A DNA stretch of 64,000 nt. Origin: Acetomicrobium hydrogeniformans (GTDB lineage: Bacteria > Synergistota > Synergistia > Synergistales > JAFGMB01). This document shows, one piece after another, positions 27,346-36,186 of this stretch; position 1 is the stretch's first letter, and every line of letters begins with the position of its first letter. Location: contig JAENYO010000009.1 in the NCBI GenBank assembly GCA_016841745.1, forward strand, positions 1 to 64,000, written 5' to 3'. The notes under the pieces were generated by a model. It had not been told where the DNA came from. It saw only the letters and a program-made list of their open reading frames with translations, and ran no database searches. The position numbers were made by a program, and so were the translations under genes.

Positions 27346-28179
27346 GTGGATGTTATTCTTGCAAATCCCACGGGTTTCTGTTTTGGTGTTAAAAGAGCCA
27401 TACACAGTCTGGAGACGGCACTCAGGGAGCATGGGAGAGTCTATTCTACCGGAAGTCCGATCCATAACCCTCAGGAGGTTTCAAGGCTTGAGAGGGCAGG
27501 GCTGGTCGTTGTTGATTCAGTTGATGAAATCCCTATGGGTTCAGTAGTTTTCATTCGTGCTCATGGGGTTGATTCAAGTACTTATTCTTATCTTAATGAT
27601 AATAACTGCATAATTATTGATGGTACATGTCCCTTTGTCACAAATGCACAGAAAAAAGCACGGGACCTTTCTGCTGAGGGCTATGTGGTTCTTATCTTTG
27701 GAGATCCAGATCACCCGGAAATCAGGGCAATCAAAGGATTTGTCAATGGCGAGTGCCATGTTGTGCGTTCATATGTTGAAGCTGAATGTTATTGTAACAG
27801 AGAAAAGATAGGTATGGTTTCACAGACGACTCAGGAAGAAGAATCCTTTACTGAAGCTGTAACAGTTATGGTCAAATGCGCAAAAGAAGTCAAAGTGTAT
27901 AATACAATATGTAAAGCAACTGTTGAAAGACAGAATGCTATTCGGAAGCTTGCAAGTGAAGTTGATGCCATAATCGTAATCGGAGGACGGAACAGTGCTA
28001 ATACTGCCAGGCTTGTTGACATAGCAGGGTCGCGCGGTGTCGATGTTCTCTGGATTGAACAGGCGGACGAACTTGACCGAACCTGGTTGATCGATAAAGA
28101 ACGTACTGGTATTGCGGCAGGAGCTAGCACACCGGATTGGTTGATAAATGAAGTACAAATTCTTTTAAGCAACTTATAG
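27346..28179 (+). CDS. ispH: 4-hydroxy-3-methylbut-2-enyl diphosphate reductase IspH
   Basis: Last enzyme of the MEP isoprenoid pathway, an Fe-S reductase making IPP and DMAPP. The 277-residue protein has the three conserved cluster cysteines in TGFCFGVKRAI, DGTCPFVTNAQKKA and YNTICKATVERQNA, and IVIGGRNSANTARL and GASTPDWLI later. The start is GTG 27346, with GAGAGGAG upstream inside miaA. The next gene encodes an S1 protein; in several Clostridia these two are fused. Confidence 0.94.
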   Translation: MDVILANPTGFCFGVKRAIHSLETALREHGRVYSTGSPIHNPQEVSRLERAGLVVVDSVDEIPMGSVVFIRAHGVDSSTYSYLNDNNCIIIDGTCPFVTNAQKKARDLSAEGYVVLIFGDPDHPEIRAIKGFVNGECHVVRSYVEAECYCNREKIGMVSQTTQEEESFTEAVTVMVKCAKEVKVYNTICKATVERQNAIRKLASEVDAIIVIGGRNSANTARLVDIAGSRGVDVLWIEQADELDRTWLIDKERTGIAAGASTPDWLINEVQILLSNL

Positions 28180-28202
28180 GTAGTCAAGGGGGCTGGAAAA
28201 GT

Positions 28203-29714
28203 ATGACTGATGAAATGATCAATAACAGTGAAGAAGAAATGCTTGGAGGTGAAACAGTCGATAATCTTGAAAGCATGGAAAGCATGCTTCAGGACTATGA
28301 AGTGGAGGAGATCCACAAAGGGAAAGTCGTCAAGGGTACTATTGTAGAAAGTAATGAAGATGGCTGGCTTGTTGATGTGGGTTACAAGTGTGAAGGATCT
28401 CTACCTGCCCACGAATGGACCCACAGAGTACTGGTGGAGGAATCCAAGAAACCCCAGATCGGTGATGAAGTGGAAGTCCAGGTGATCAATGTTCGCCGTG
28501 GTGAAGAATCACAATTGATCGTAAGCCGTTGGAGATGTGAGTTTGACCGTCGCTGGAATCAGCTTGAGGAACTTGCTTCTGCAGGAGAACCCATTTCCGT
28601 AAGGGGACTGAGAAAAGTCAAGGGAGGACTTATGGTCAATTGCTGTTCACTGGAAGGCTTTGTACCAATCTCCCATCTCGCAGAAGAAGGCAGAGGAGTC
28701 AATCCTGGACGTTTTGTGGATGATGTCTTCGATGTCAAGCTTCTTGAAAAAGACAAAAGAAAAAGAAGACTTGTCCTTTCCAGAAGGGCTCTGCTTGAAG
28801 AAGACCTTTCTTCTCTTAGAGAAAGATTTTATGAATCAACTGCCGAGGGCGATATTCTTGAAGGTACAGTCAGTAGTATCACTTCCTTCGGGTCTTTCGT
28901 TAATCTCGGATGTATTGACGGTCTCATCCACATAAGTGAACTTTCCTGGAAGAGAAACGCTAAACCCAAGGATATCCTTAAAAAGGGAGACCATATAAAG
29001 GTTAAAGTAATAGGTATTGACAAGGAAAACAACAGGATTTCACTTAGTCTCAAGCAGACGCTGCCTGATCCATGGACTGTGGTCAATGAAAACATAAAAG
29101 CAGGAGATCAGCTTGAGGGAATAGTTACCAACGTTACAGACTTCGGAGCCTTTGTCGAGGTCCAGGATGGGATCGAAGGTCTTATTCACATTGGTGATCT
29201 GAGCTGGTCCCGTATCAAGCATCCCAAGGAAGTCCTGAAAAAAGGCGAAAAGGTTGATGTTGTGGTGCTTGAGGTTGATGGTGACAAAAAGCGTATTAGT
29301 CTTGGTTACAAACAACTGCATGATCCATGGAGCGGCATAGAGGATCGTTATGGTAAGGGGTCAGATATCCAGGTAAAGGTCGTGAGGCTTGCGGATTTCG
29401 GCGCATTTGTAGAGATCGAAGAAGGAGTGGAAGGCCTTATCCATATATCCCAGCTGAGCAACCGAAGGGTGGAGACTCCAAAAGATGTACTGGAGGAAGG
29501 GCAGGAAGTTACAGCAAGAGTAATTGAAGTAAATCCTGCTGAGCGAAGAATGAGACTAAGTATAAGTGCCCTTCAGGAACAGGAAGTAAAGAAAAAGAGA
29601 GAGGGAGAACGTAAAAAAAGACATTCTGAAACCGAAAAACATAAAATGGTTACAGTTCAGGAAGATACTTCCATCACAATTGGAGATGTTCTCAAAGATA
29701 TGATGAATCAATAA
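28203..29714 (+). CDS. rpsA: S1 RNA-binding protein, ribosomal protein S1-like
   Basis: A 503-residue protein with five S1 OB-fold domains, at about residues 36-108, 122-190, 208-280, 295-365 and 380-450. The last three carry the standard SFGxFVxL/DFGAFVE and GLIHISELS signatures; the first two are more divergent, as in S1 proteins that use them to dock on the ribosome. The C-terminal 50 residues are Lys/Glu-rich. It probably supports mRNA binding by the 30S subunit. It is downstream of ispH by 23 bases and closed by a terminator. Confidence 0.9.
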   Translation: MTDEMINNSEEEMLGGETVDNLESMESMLQDYEVEEIHKGKVVKGTIVESNEDGWLVDVGYKCEGSLPAHEWTHRVLVEESKKPQIGDEVEVQVINVRRGEESQLIVSRWRCEFDRRWNQLEELASAGEPISVRGLRKVKGGLMVNCCSLEGFVPISHLAEEGRGVNPGRFVDDVFDVKLLEKDKRKRRLVLSRRALLEEDLSSLRERFYESTAEGDILEGTVSSITSFGSFVNLGCIDGLIHISELSWKRNAKPKDILKKGDHIKVKVIGIDKENNRISLSLKQTLPDPWTVVNENIKAGDQLEGIVTNVTDFGAFVEVQDGIEGLIHIGDLSWSRIKHPKEVLKKGEKVDVVVLEVDGDKKRISLGYKQLHDPWSGIEDRYGKGSDIQVKVVRLADFGAFVEIEEGVEGLIHISQLSNRRVETPKDVLEEGQEVTARVIEVNPAERRMRLSISALQEQEVKKKREGERKKRHSETEKHKMVTVQEDTSITIGDVLKDMMNQ

Positions 29715-29721
29715 TGGTTAA

Positions 29722-29758
29722 CCAGGCCGTCCCCTGGGGGATGGCCTGGCCCCTTTTT
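29722..29758 (+). terminator. Strong terminator after the S1 gene
   Basis: CCAGGCCGTCCCC (29722-29734) pairs with GGGGATGGCCTGG (29737-29749), with one G-T pair and a two-base gap at the top, so a few apical pairs would open to make a loop. A run of T residues follows (29754-29758). Confidence 0.92.
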
Positions 29759-29789
29759 ACTATAACCCCCTGGAAGGTGAATGCCACAG

Positions 29790-30281
29790 ATGTCTAAAAC
29801 CGTTATTTGTACCTATCCTGACACAGTACTGCGCAGAGAAACTGCACCCATAACCAGTTTTGGTGAAGAACTCAAATCCATTGTAGAAGAAATGAAAGAG
29901 ATTATGTTTGAGGGAGATGGAGTGGGTCTCGCTGCACCTCAGATAGGACTGTCAATGAAACTTGCAGTAATCTTTTATGAAGGAGCTCATTATACATTGA
30001 TCAACCCTGTTATTCTGGAAGAAAAGGGAGTGCAGGAAGGGGAAGAAGGATGTCTCAGTTTTCCCGGCATTTATGGAAATGTCATCAGACCTGCAAAGAT
30101 CAGGGTTAAATATCTCAAAATGAATGGCGAGGAACAGATTGTCGATGTTGAAGACTTTCTCGCTCGAGTTTTCTGTCACGAAATTGACCATCTTAATGGG
30201 AAATTACTGATCGATCATTTTTCTCCACTGAAAAAGAGTATGGCCAGAAAAAAGATGCTAAGAAAGCGCAGGGATAATTAA
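29790..30281 (+). CDS. def: Peptide deformylase
   Basis: Removes the N-formyl group from nascent proteins. The 163 residues include all three metal motifs: GVGLAAPQIG, EGCLSFPG and CHEIDHLNG. I choose ATG 29790 (MSKTVICTYP), nine bases after AGGTGA; the ATG at 29781 directly abuts that site. It is followed after five bases by fmt, the usual formylation partner. No clear promoter lies between the upstream terminator and this gene. Confidence 0.95.
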   Translation: MSKTVICTYPDTVLRRETAPITSFGEELKSIVEEMKEIMFEGDGVGLAAPQIGLSMKLAVIFYEGAHYTLINPVILEEKGVQEGEEGCLSFPGIYGNVIRPAKIRVKYLKMNGEEQIVDVEDFLARVFCHEIDHLNGKLLIDHFSPLKKSMARKKMLRKRRDN

Positions 30282-30286
30282 AGAAG

Positions 30287-31213
30287 ATGGACAAGATCTG
30301 GTTTGCCGGTTCAGGTCCCTTTGCATCAGAATGTCTCAGGATCATAAGCTCTGTTAACAAACCCCATATCATAATAACAGCTTACCCCAAAAGGGCGGGG
30401 CGCGGGATGAAGCTTAAACCCACACCAGTAGAGAAGCTCTCTCTTTCCCTTGATCTTCCTGTTCACCACACGTCTTCCATGTCCACGGATCCCATGCTTT
30501 TGAAAATGCTTAAGGATACTCCCCCTTTGGCCATTGTGGTAATTGATTTTGGTCAAAAGATACTCACCCCGTTTCTTGACTTTTCAGAATTGGGGTGTCT
30601 TAACATTCATCCATCCCTGCTTCCTGAATACCGGGGCGCTGCACCGGTTCAACGTGCGATCATGAATGGAAGAAAATCCACAGGTGTTACCCTTTTCAGA
30701 CTGACTGAAACAATGGATTCCGGACCTGTCCTTTCACAAGCTTCCCACACCATAGCAAATAATATTACATCTGGAGATCTACTTTCGGACTTGGCTGATA
30801 TGGGATGTGTGTTATTATTAGATGCAATTAACAACTATATTCCGAAAAATACCTGTTTTTTACAACAAGACCATTCTCTTGCAACTTTTGCACCTAAAAT
30901 AAGAAATGAAGAGGCCCGACTTGATGTTATGCAGGATGCGGCTTCCTTTCACAATAAAGTACGTGCAATGAACCCGGAACCTGGAGCATATATTTGTGTA
31001 AGGGGTAAAAGAGTCAAGATATGGCAGACATCAGTCATCCCTCTACAGGGTGAACCAGGTACTATCGTTGATTTTATCGAAGACAGACCAGTTCTCTCAA
31101 CCATTCAGGGTTGCATTGTAATTATCAATGTTCAACCTGAAGGGAAAACCCGAATGGATGCTGCTTCCTGGGCAAGAGGTGCAAGACTGCTAAAAGGAGA
31201 TAATATTTTATGA
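30287..31213 (+). CDS. fmt: Methionyl-tRNA formyltransferase
   Basis: Formylates initiator Met-tRNA with 10-formyl-THF. The 308-residue protein has a Rossmann-like N-terminal domain starting IWFAGSGPFASECL, the catalytic LNIHPSLLPEYRGAAPVQRAI with the conserved Asn and His, and an OB-fold C-terminal domain (about 205-305). It pairs with def and overlaps the next gene by four bases (ATGA). Confidence 0.95.
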   Translation: MDKIWFAGSGPFASECLRIISSVNKPHIIITAYPKRAGRGMKLKPTPVEKLSLSLDLPVHHTSSMSTDPMLLKMLKDTPPLAIVVIDFGQKILTPFLDFSELGCLNIHPSLLPEYRGAAPVQRAIMNGRKSTGVTLFRLTETMDSGPVLSQASHTIANNITSGDLLSDLADMGCVLLLDAINNYIPKNTCFLQQDHSLATFAPKIRNEEARLDVMQDAASFHNKVRAMNPEPGAYICVRGKRVKIWQTSVIPLQGEPGTIVDFIEDRPVLSTIQGCIVIINVQPEGKTRMDAASWARGARLLKGDNIL

Positions 31214-32010
31214 GTTTAGAACTTGATATTTTCAGGGACCTTGTCCAGAAATATGAATGGCCCAGGGCTGTTGCAGTTACTGGAGCCCTTGGTTGCGGTA
31301 AGACTGAATGGGTACTTAATCTGGCTCTGGCATTTAAGACAATAATAGAAAAGGTTACTATCGCAGATGTGGATATAATCAATCCTTATTTCTGCATAAG
31401 ACAGGTTTCTCAAACCCTTGAATCAAAGGGTTATAAAGTTCTGATGGCTCCGGATAAAGCCAGGTGGTCCGATATGCCATTGGTAACTGCCCAGGTGGAT
31501 TGGGCTCTTTCTGAATCTGACAGTCAACTCCTTCTGGACATTGGCGGGGATGCCATCGGTGCACGGGCTTTAAAACAGTATGAAATCCGAATGAAAAAAG
31601 CTGGGTATTTACTTATAATGGTAGTTAATGCATTCCGTCCCCAGACTTCCAGTGTTGCGGGAATAGAGAAAATGATAAAAAAAATGGAAGAGATATGTGA
31701 CCTCAAGGTCGGAGCCCTGATAAGTAATTCCCACCTCATGTCCGAAACAAAGGCCGAAGACATATATCATGGGCTTGATATTGTTAGAAAAGCAGGAACC
31801 GGACTAGGTCTTCCAGTTCTGTATGCTGGAGTATCTCCAACTCTTGTAGATGAACTTAAAATAACCTGGAAGGAAGACATTCCCTTCTGGCCAGTGTCAA
31901 GGTATATGCTGCTCCCATGGGAAAGGGGTGCAATGTGGTCAACGGGGCTACCCCGAAAGAACCATGGAAGTATCATACTCCAACAGCAGGATCCCGGTGA
32001 TCGCTGTTGA
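31210..32010 (+). CDS. P-loop ATP-binding protein linked to 2-oxoacid oxidoreductase genes
   Basis: A 266-residue soluble protein with a Walker A motif GALGCGKTEW at about residues 25-34 and an ADVDIINPYF segment after the next strand, which recalls the deviant SIMIBI/MinD-CobQ class of P-loop proteins. LLLDIGGDAIGARAL resembles their Walker B region. I do not know its function. It overlaps fmt by four bases and precedes the ferredoxin subunit of a 2-oxoacid:ferredoxin oxidoreductase, so a role in assembly or regulation of that complex is possible; this is inferred from position only. Confidence 0.7.
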   Translation: MSLELDIFRDLVQKYEWPRAVAVTGALGCGKTEWVLNLALAFKTIIEKVTIADVDIINPYFCIRQVSQTLESKGYKVLMAPDKARWSDMPLVTAQVDWALSESDSQLLLDIGGDAIGARALKQYEIRMKKAGYLLIMVVNAFRPQTSSVAGIEKMIKKMEEICDLKVGALISNSHLMSETKAEDIYHGLDIVRKAGTGLGLPVLYAGVSPTLVDELKITWKEDIPFWPVSRYMLLPWERGAMWSTGLPRKNHGSIILQQQDPGDRC

Positions 32011-32046
32011 TATAGTAACTACATTGTGAGAGGGGTGTTTATTGTA

Positions 32047-32265
32047 ATGGCAAAGGGACGTATCGAAGTCTCTGAGGATTATTGCAAAAGTTGTGGACTC
32101 TGTGTAGCTGCCTGCCCCGTGAAGGTCCTGCGGATCTCCGACAGGATCAACATGAAGGGACACAGGCCAGTGGAGCAGTACAAGGAAGGTTGTATCGGAT
32201 GCGGTATGTGTGCGATATCGTGCCCTGATGCAGCCATCGAAGTCTACAGGATATCTGAAGAGTAA
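32047..32265 (+). CDS. 2-oxoacid:ferredoxin oxidoreductase, ferredoxin (delta) subunit
   Basis: A 72-residue protein with two 4Fe-4S motifs, CKSCGLCVAACP and CIGCGMCAISCP. It carries electrons between the thiamine diphosphate subunit and ferredoxin. The start is ATG 32047 (MAKGRIEVSED), behind AGAGGGGTG; an earlier GTG at 32026 is less likely. First of four subunit genes in the order delta, alpha, beta, gamma. Confidence 0.93.
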   Translation: MAKGRIEVSEDYCKSCGLCVAACPVKVLRISDRINMKGHRPVEQYKEGCIGCGMCAISCPDAAIEVYRISEE

Positions 32266-32285
32266 TTTGTGGGGGGATTTGACTA

Positions 32286-33341
32286 ATGACTAAAGTTTTA
32301 ATGAAAGGCTCTGAAGCTATTGCTGAAGCTGCTATTCAGGCTGGTTGTACTCATTTCTTTGGTTATCCTATAACACCTCAGAATGAGATACCTGAATATA
32401 TGTCTGCTCATTTACCGGAACATGGGGGTATTTACATTCAGGGTGAAAGCGAAGTTGCCTCAATCAATATGGTTCTTGGTGCAGCTGCTACTGGATGTCA
32501 GGTAATGACATCTTCGTCAAGCCCAGGTATTTCCCTGATGTCAGAGGGAATAAGTTACCTTGCCGGTTCAGAATTACCTTGTGTCATTGTAAATGTAATG
32601 AGGGGTGGCCCAGGACTTGGCGGTATCCTGCCTTCACAGGCAGACTATCTCCAGGCTACAAAGGGCGGCGGAAATGGAGATTATAATCTTATGGTATTTG
32701 CACCAGGAAACCTCCAGGAAGCAGTCGACCTGGTCCAGTCAGCATGGGATTATGCTTTCAAATACAGGAACCCCGTTATGATACTTGCCGATGGTTTTAT
32801 GGGACAGATGATGGAACCTGTTGAGATCAAGGAACACAAGACGGATCGCGGTAATGTTGAAAGTTGGGCCCTGGGTTATTACAAGGAAAGAGGCAACAAG
32901 AGAAGTCTTATCAAGAGCATGAACCTTACTCCCGAACTTCTGGAAGAACATAATATCCATCTTCAGGAAAAATATGCCGCCATGAAAAAAGAGGAAACCA
33001 TGTTCGAACTTGTTAATCTAGACGATGCCGAACTTGTCATAGCGTCTTACGGCACTTCTGCCAGGATCGCAAAAACCGCAATCAGTCATCTCAGGAATGA
33101 AGGGTACAAAGTTGGTATGGTAAGACCCATTACACTTTTCCCCTTCCCATATGAAGCTTTTGACAGAATACCTGCATCTACAAAGCATATTCTGGATATT
33201 GAAATGAATATGGGCCAGATGATAGATGATGTAAAGATCGCAACGGCATGCAAGTACCCTGTCTCATTCTTTGGCCATTGCGGCGGACTTGCCCCCTCGG
33301 TTGAAGAGATTGAGGCAGAATGCAAGAAGATACTTGGTTAG
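32286..33341 (+). CDS. vorB: 2-oxoacid:ferredoxin oxidoreductase, alpha subunit (VorB-type)
   Basis: Part of the complex that oxidatively decarboxylates 2-oxo acids to acyl-CoA with ferredoxin as acceptor. The 351 residues contain the pyrimidine-binding opening GCTHFFGYPITPQNEIPEYM, QGESEVASINMVLGAAATG and SSPGISLMSEG, closest to VorB (2-oxoisovalerate) rather than pyruvate enzymes; substrate choice cannot be read with certainty. In an amino-acid fermenter it would handle the 2-oxo acids from transamination. Confidence 0.9.
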   Translation: MTKVLMKGSEAIAEAAIQAGCTHFFGYPITPQNEIPEYMSAHLPEHGGIYIQGESEVASINMVLGAAATGCQVMTSSSSPGISLMSEGISYLAGSELPCVIVNVMRGGPGLGGILPSQADYLQATKGGGNGDYNLMVFAPGNLQEAVDLVQSAWDYAFKYRNPVMILADGFMGQMMEPVEIKEHKTDRGNVESWALGYYKERGNKRSLIKSMNLTPELLEEHNIHLQEKYAAMKKEETMFELVNLDDAELVIASYGTSARIAKTAISHLRNEGYKVGMVRPITLFPFPYEAFDRIPASTKHILDIEMNMGQMIDDVKIATACKYPVSFFGHCGGLAPSVEEIEAECKKILG

Positions 33342-33357
33342 CAGGGAGGTCATGACT

Positions 33358-34104
33358 ATGTCTGAAACTAAAATCTATTCTAGACCGGAAAGCTGGATGA
33401 AGGAAGTCCACACTCACTATTGTCCAGGCTGTGGTCATGGTATTGCCCACAGGCTTATTTGTGAACTGATAGATGAATTCGGTATTCAGGACAAAACAAT
33501 AAGCATGGCTCCAGTTGGCTGCGCAGCCATGATGTACGACTATATTGATATCGACTATGTAGAAGCACCACATGGACGTGCACCGGCTGTGGCCACTGGA
33601 ATCAAGAGAGTCTACCCCGAGAAGATTGTCTTCACATATCAAGGTGACGGAGACCTGGCTTCAATAGGTATGGCGGAGATTATCCATGCCGCTAATCGCG
33701 GTGAGAATATTACCGTTATTTTTATAAATAACGCCATCTACGGAATGACCGGGGGGCAGATGGCTCCTACTACGCTCATAGGTCAGAAAGCAACTACATG
33801 CCCATTGGGAAGAGATCCCCAACTGGCAGGGTATCCCATAAGAATGTGCGAACTTCTGGCAAGCCTTGAAACTCCTTCCTATATTGAGAGGGTATCTGTT
33901 GCTCGGCCAAAATACACAATAAAGGCAAAGGAAGCGCTTAAAAAGGGTTTTCGGTATCAGATGGACAAGAAGGGTTTTTCTTTCATTGAAGTCCTCTCCA
34001 GTTGTCCAACGAACTGGGGACTTACTCCCATAAAATCCTTCGAATGGCAACTTGAAAACATGGTCCCATATTATCCCCTGGGTATTTTTAAGGATTTCGA
34101 ATAG
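33358..34104 (+). CDS. 2-oxoacid:ferredoxin oxidoreductase, beta (TPP-binding) subunit
   Basis: Binds thiamine diphosphate. The 248-residue protein has HYCPGCGHGIAHRL at the N-terminus, GRAPAVATGIKR, the GDGD...N cofactor motif in QGDGDLASIGMAE and NNAIYGMTGGQMAPTT. Of two nearby in-frame ATGs (33352 and 33358) I take 33358, which is eight bases from AGGGAGGT. It lies between the alpha and gamma subunit genes. Confidence 0.94.
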   Translation: MSETKIYSRPESWMKEVHTHYCPGCGHGIAHRLICELIDEFGIQDKTISMAPVGCAAMMYDYIDIDYVEAPHGRAPAVATGIKRVYPEKIVFTYQGDGDLASIGMAEIIHAANRGENITVIFINNAIYGMTGGQMAPTTLIGQKATTCPLGRDPQLAGYPIRMCELLASLETPSYIERVSVARPKYTIKAKEALKKGFRYQMDKKGFSFIEVLSSCPTNWGLTPIKSFEWQLENMVPYYPLGIFKDFE

Positions 34105-34118
34105 GAGGACTGATCAGA

Positions 34119-34667
34119 ATGGAACACTTTTATAAAAACATGATCGCAGCCGGTTTCGGTGGGCAGGGCGTAATGGTTCTTGGTCAGTTGGTGGCTTATT
34201 CCGGCATAGCCCAGGGGATGCATGTTACCTGGATACCTTCATATGGTCCTGAAATGCGCGGTGGAACTGCAAACTGTGCAGTTGTTGTAAGTGATGAAGA
34301 AATAGGTTCACCCGTTGTTAATACATCCGACATAACCATCGTTATGAACCAACCTTCCCTTACAAAGTTCGAATACTCCGTAAAACCGGGAGGATATCTT
34401 ATATACAACAGCGACCTTGTCACTTATGAAAACCCACGGAATGATGTTACCGTTATTCCAGTTCCTGCGCAATCCATAGCACATGAACTCGGTAGCGATA
34501 AAGTTGCCAATATAGTCGTACTTGGTGCACTTGTAGAGTCTACAGGTATTGTTGACAAGGAAATCTGCATAGAAACAATCAAAGAAAAACTGGGCAAAAG
34601 AAAACCTAAATTCCTTCCTATGAACCTTGAAGCCTTTGCAAAAGGCTTAGAGATTGCGAAGAAATAG
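34119..34667 (+). CDS. 2-oxoacid:ferredoxin oxidoreductase, gamma subunit
   Basis: A 182-residue gamma domain with the family opening AGFGGQGVMVLGQLVAY and SYGPEMRGGTANCAVVVS. It completes the four-subunit enzyme encoded upstream. ATG 34119 follows AGGAGGACTG. A Nudix hydrolase starts ten bases after its stop codon. Confidence 0.94.
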   Translation: MEHFYKNMIAAGFGGQGVMVLGQLVAYSGIAQGMHVTWIPSYGPEMRGGTANCAVVVSDEEIGSPVVNTSDITIVMNQPSLTKFEYSVKPGGYLIYNSDLVTYENPRNDVTVIPVPAQSIAHELGSDKVANIVVLGALVESTGIVDKEICIETIKEKLGKRKPKFLPMNLEAFAKGLEIAKK

Positions 34668-34676
34668 CGTATAACT

Positions 34677-35210
34677 ATGGAAAAGCGAGAAAAGGTTCTT
34701 TCAAGGCACGTTGTTTACAGGGGAAGAATTCTTAACCTCCGGGTCGATAATGTAAGGGTTCCGTCAGGCAAAAGGGCTTACAGGGAGGTTATTGAACATA
34801 ACCCTGCTGTAGGACTTATACCCCTTACAGATGATGGGCAGGTACTCCTTGTAAGCCAGTTCCGTTATGCCATCGACGAAGAAATACTGGAGATTCCTGC
34901 TGGTATTGTTGAAGATGGCGAGGACTTTGAAGCAGCTGCCCTGAGAGAACTTCAGGAAGAAGTAGGGTTTACTGCTTCTGAACTCGCTCATGTAGGAAGT
35001 TTTTATTCTTCACCCGGTTTCAGCACTGAGCTACTGGTTGTCTACCTGGCCTCGGGATTGTCTCCCTCTAAACTTCCGGAAGACGATGATGAATTTATTC
35101 GGACAGTTTCTGTAAAGGTCGGAGACCTTCCAGCTTTTCTTAAGGAAGGAAAAATAAAAGACGCCAAGACTTTTGCTGCCCTTTCCTGGCTCATAAACCA
35201 GGATCTTTAA
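34677..35210 (+). CDS. nudF: ADP-ribose pyrophosphatase (Nudix hydrolase)
   Basis: Hydrolyses ADP-ribose or related sugar nucleotides. The 177-residue protein has the complete Nudix box, GIVEDGEDFEAAALRELQEEVGF in outline (G-5x-E-7x-REL-x-EE-x-GF, about residues 80-102), and the FYSSPGFSTE loop typical of ADP-ribose pyrophosphatases. ATG 34677 has only a weak upstream ribosome site. It is last in the operon, before a terminator. Confidence 0.88.
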   Translation: MEKREKVLSRHVVYRGRILNLRVDNVRVPSGKRAYREVIEHNPAVGLIPLTDDGQVLLVSQFRYAIDEEILEIPAGIVEDGEDFEAAALRELQEEVGFTASELAHVGSFYSSPGFSTELLVVYLASGLSPSKLPEDDDEFIRTVSVKVGDLPAFLKEGKIKDAKTFAALSWLINQDL

Positions 35211-35217
35211 AAAATCT

Positions 35218-35259
35218 AAAAGGGGACAGTATGAATCAAGTATGTGCTGTCCCCTTTTT
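35218..35259 (+). terminator. Terminator after nudF
   Basis: AAAAGGGGACAG (from 35218) pairs with CTGTCCCCTTTT (35247-35258) around a 17-base loop, ending in a T-run. The xerD start codon is only eight bases further on. Confidence 0.88.
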
Positions 35260-35266
35260 CTGAACT

Positions 35267-36163
35267 ATGAACGAACATACATATATTGACGGATTAATTG
35301 ATAACTTCTGTGACTATCTTCTTTTAGAGAGAGGATGCAGTAGTAATACTGTAATCTCTTACAGTTCTGATCTGCAAGGTTACCTTAATTACTGCTATTC
35401 CAAGTCATTACCTCCCCTTCCTGTGAATAACGACAAGCTTTCAGGGTATCTTTCTCTTCTAACTTCCAGGAATCATTCCCCATCTACACAACAGCGTCTC
35501 GTTGCCACTCTGAGATCATGGATTCGTTTCCTGATCCTTGATGGTGTTTCCGATGAAGAAAATACACTGCCACCATTACCGGCTCGCGAAAAGAAACTTC
35601 CCCAGATCCTCAGTGAGGGCGAGATCCAACGAATTCTTGATGCCTGTAATGGTGAGAAATATCTGGATGTCCGTGACAGGGCTATCCTTGAGATATCTTA
35701 TGGTTGCGGTCTCAGGGCAAGCGAGATCTGTAACCTGCGACACAGGGATATGTTTTTTTCATCAGGGACATTACGTGTAAAGGGTAAAGGGGATAAAGAA
35801 AGAATTGTGCCTTTTCTTGGTGAAGTAAGGAAAACATTGCAATTTTACATTGAAAGAACCAGAACAGTATTCTCTGATAAACCCAGCGATGTGTTGTTCC
35901 TTACGAAAAGTGGGAACAGAATGAGAAGAGAAGATCTGTGGAGACTTGTAAGGAAGAGGGGGAAAATAGCTAATATCAGCATCCAGAGGTTACACCCCCA
36001 TGTATTGCGCCATTCCTTTGCCACCCATCTTTTGAGACGGGGCATGGATCTCAGGACACTTCAGGAGATACTTGGTCATTCTTCTATTTCAACCACAGAA
36101 AAATATGTCCACTTTGATCTGGAACTTAGGGATGTATATGACAAAGCCCATCCCAGGGCATAA
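35267..36163 (+). CDS. xerD: Tyrosine recombinase XerC/XerD family
   Basis: Site-specific recombinase, probably for chromosome dimer resolution at dif. The 298-residue protein has an N-terminal SAM-like core-binding domain (1-90) and a catalytic domain with Arg in GLRASEICNL, Lys in KGKGDKERIVP, HVLRHSFATHLL, GHSSISTTEKY and the nucleophilic Tyr. The size is typical of Xer and the gene sits among housekeeping genes, so it is not likely to be a phage integrase. No ribosome binding site precedes ATG 35267, which lies just after a terminator. Confidence 0.9.
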   Translation: MNEHTYIDGLIDNFCDYLLLERGCSSNTVISYSSDLQGYLNYCYSKSLPPLPVNNDKLSGYLSLLTSRNHSPSTQQRLVATLRSWIRFLILDGVSDEENTLPPLPAREKKLPQILSEGEIQRILDACNGEKYLDVRDRAILEISYGCGLRASEICNLRHRDMFFSSGTLRVKGKGDKERIVPFLGEVRKTLQFYIERTRTVFSDKPSDVLFLTKSGNRMRREDLWRLVRKRGKIANISIQRLHPHVLRHSFATHLLRRGMDLRTLQEILGHSSISTTEKYVHFDLELRDVYDKAHPRA

Positions 36164-36186
36164 AATCCATATGTTTGGAGATGTAT

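Noticed and set aside
35267-36163. Tyrosine recombinase as a phage or island integrase
   Set aside because: Length and motifs fit XerC/XerD, flanking genes are housekeeping, and no attachment-site repeats or phage genes are near, including at the tRNA-Sec gene.
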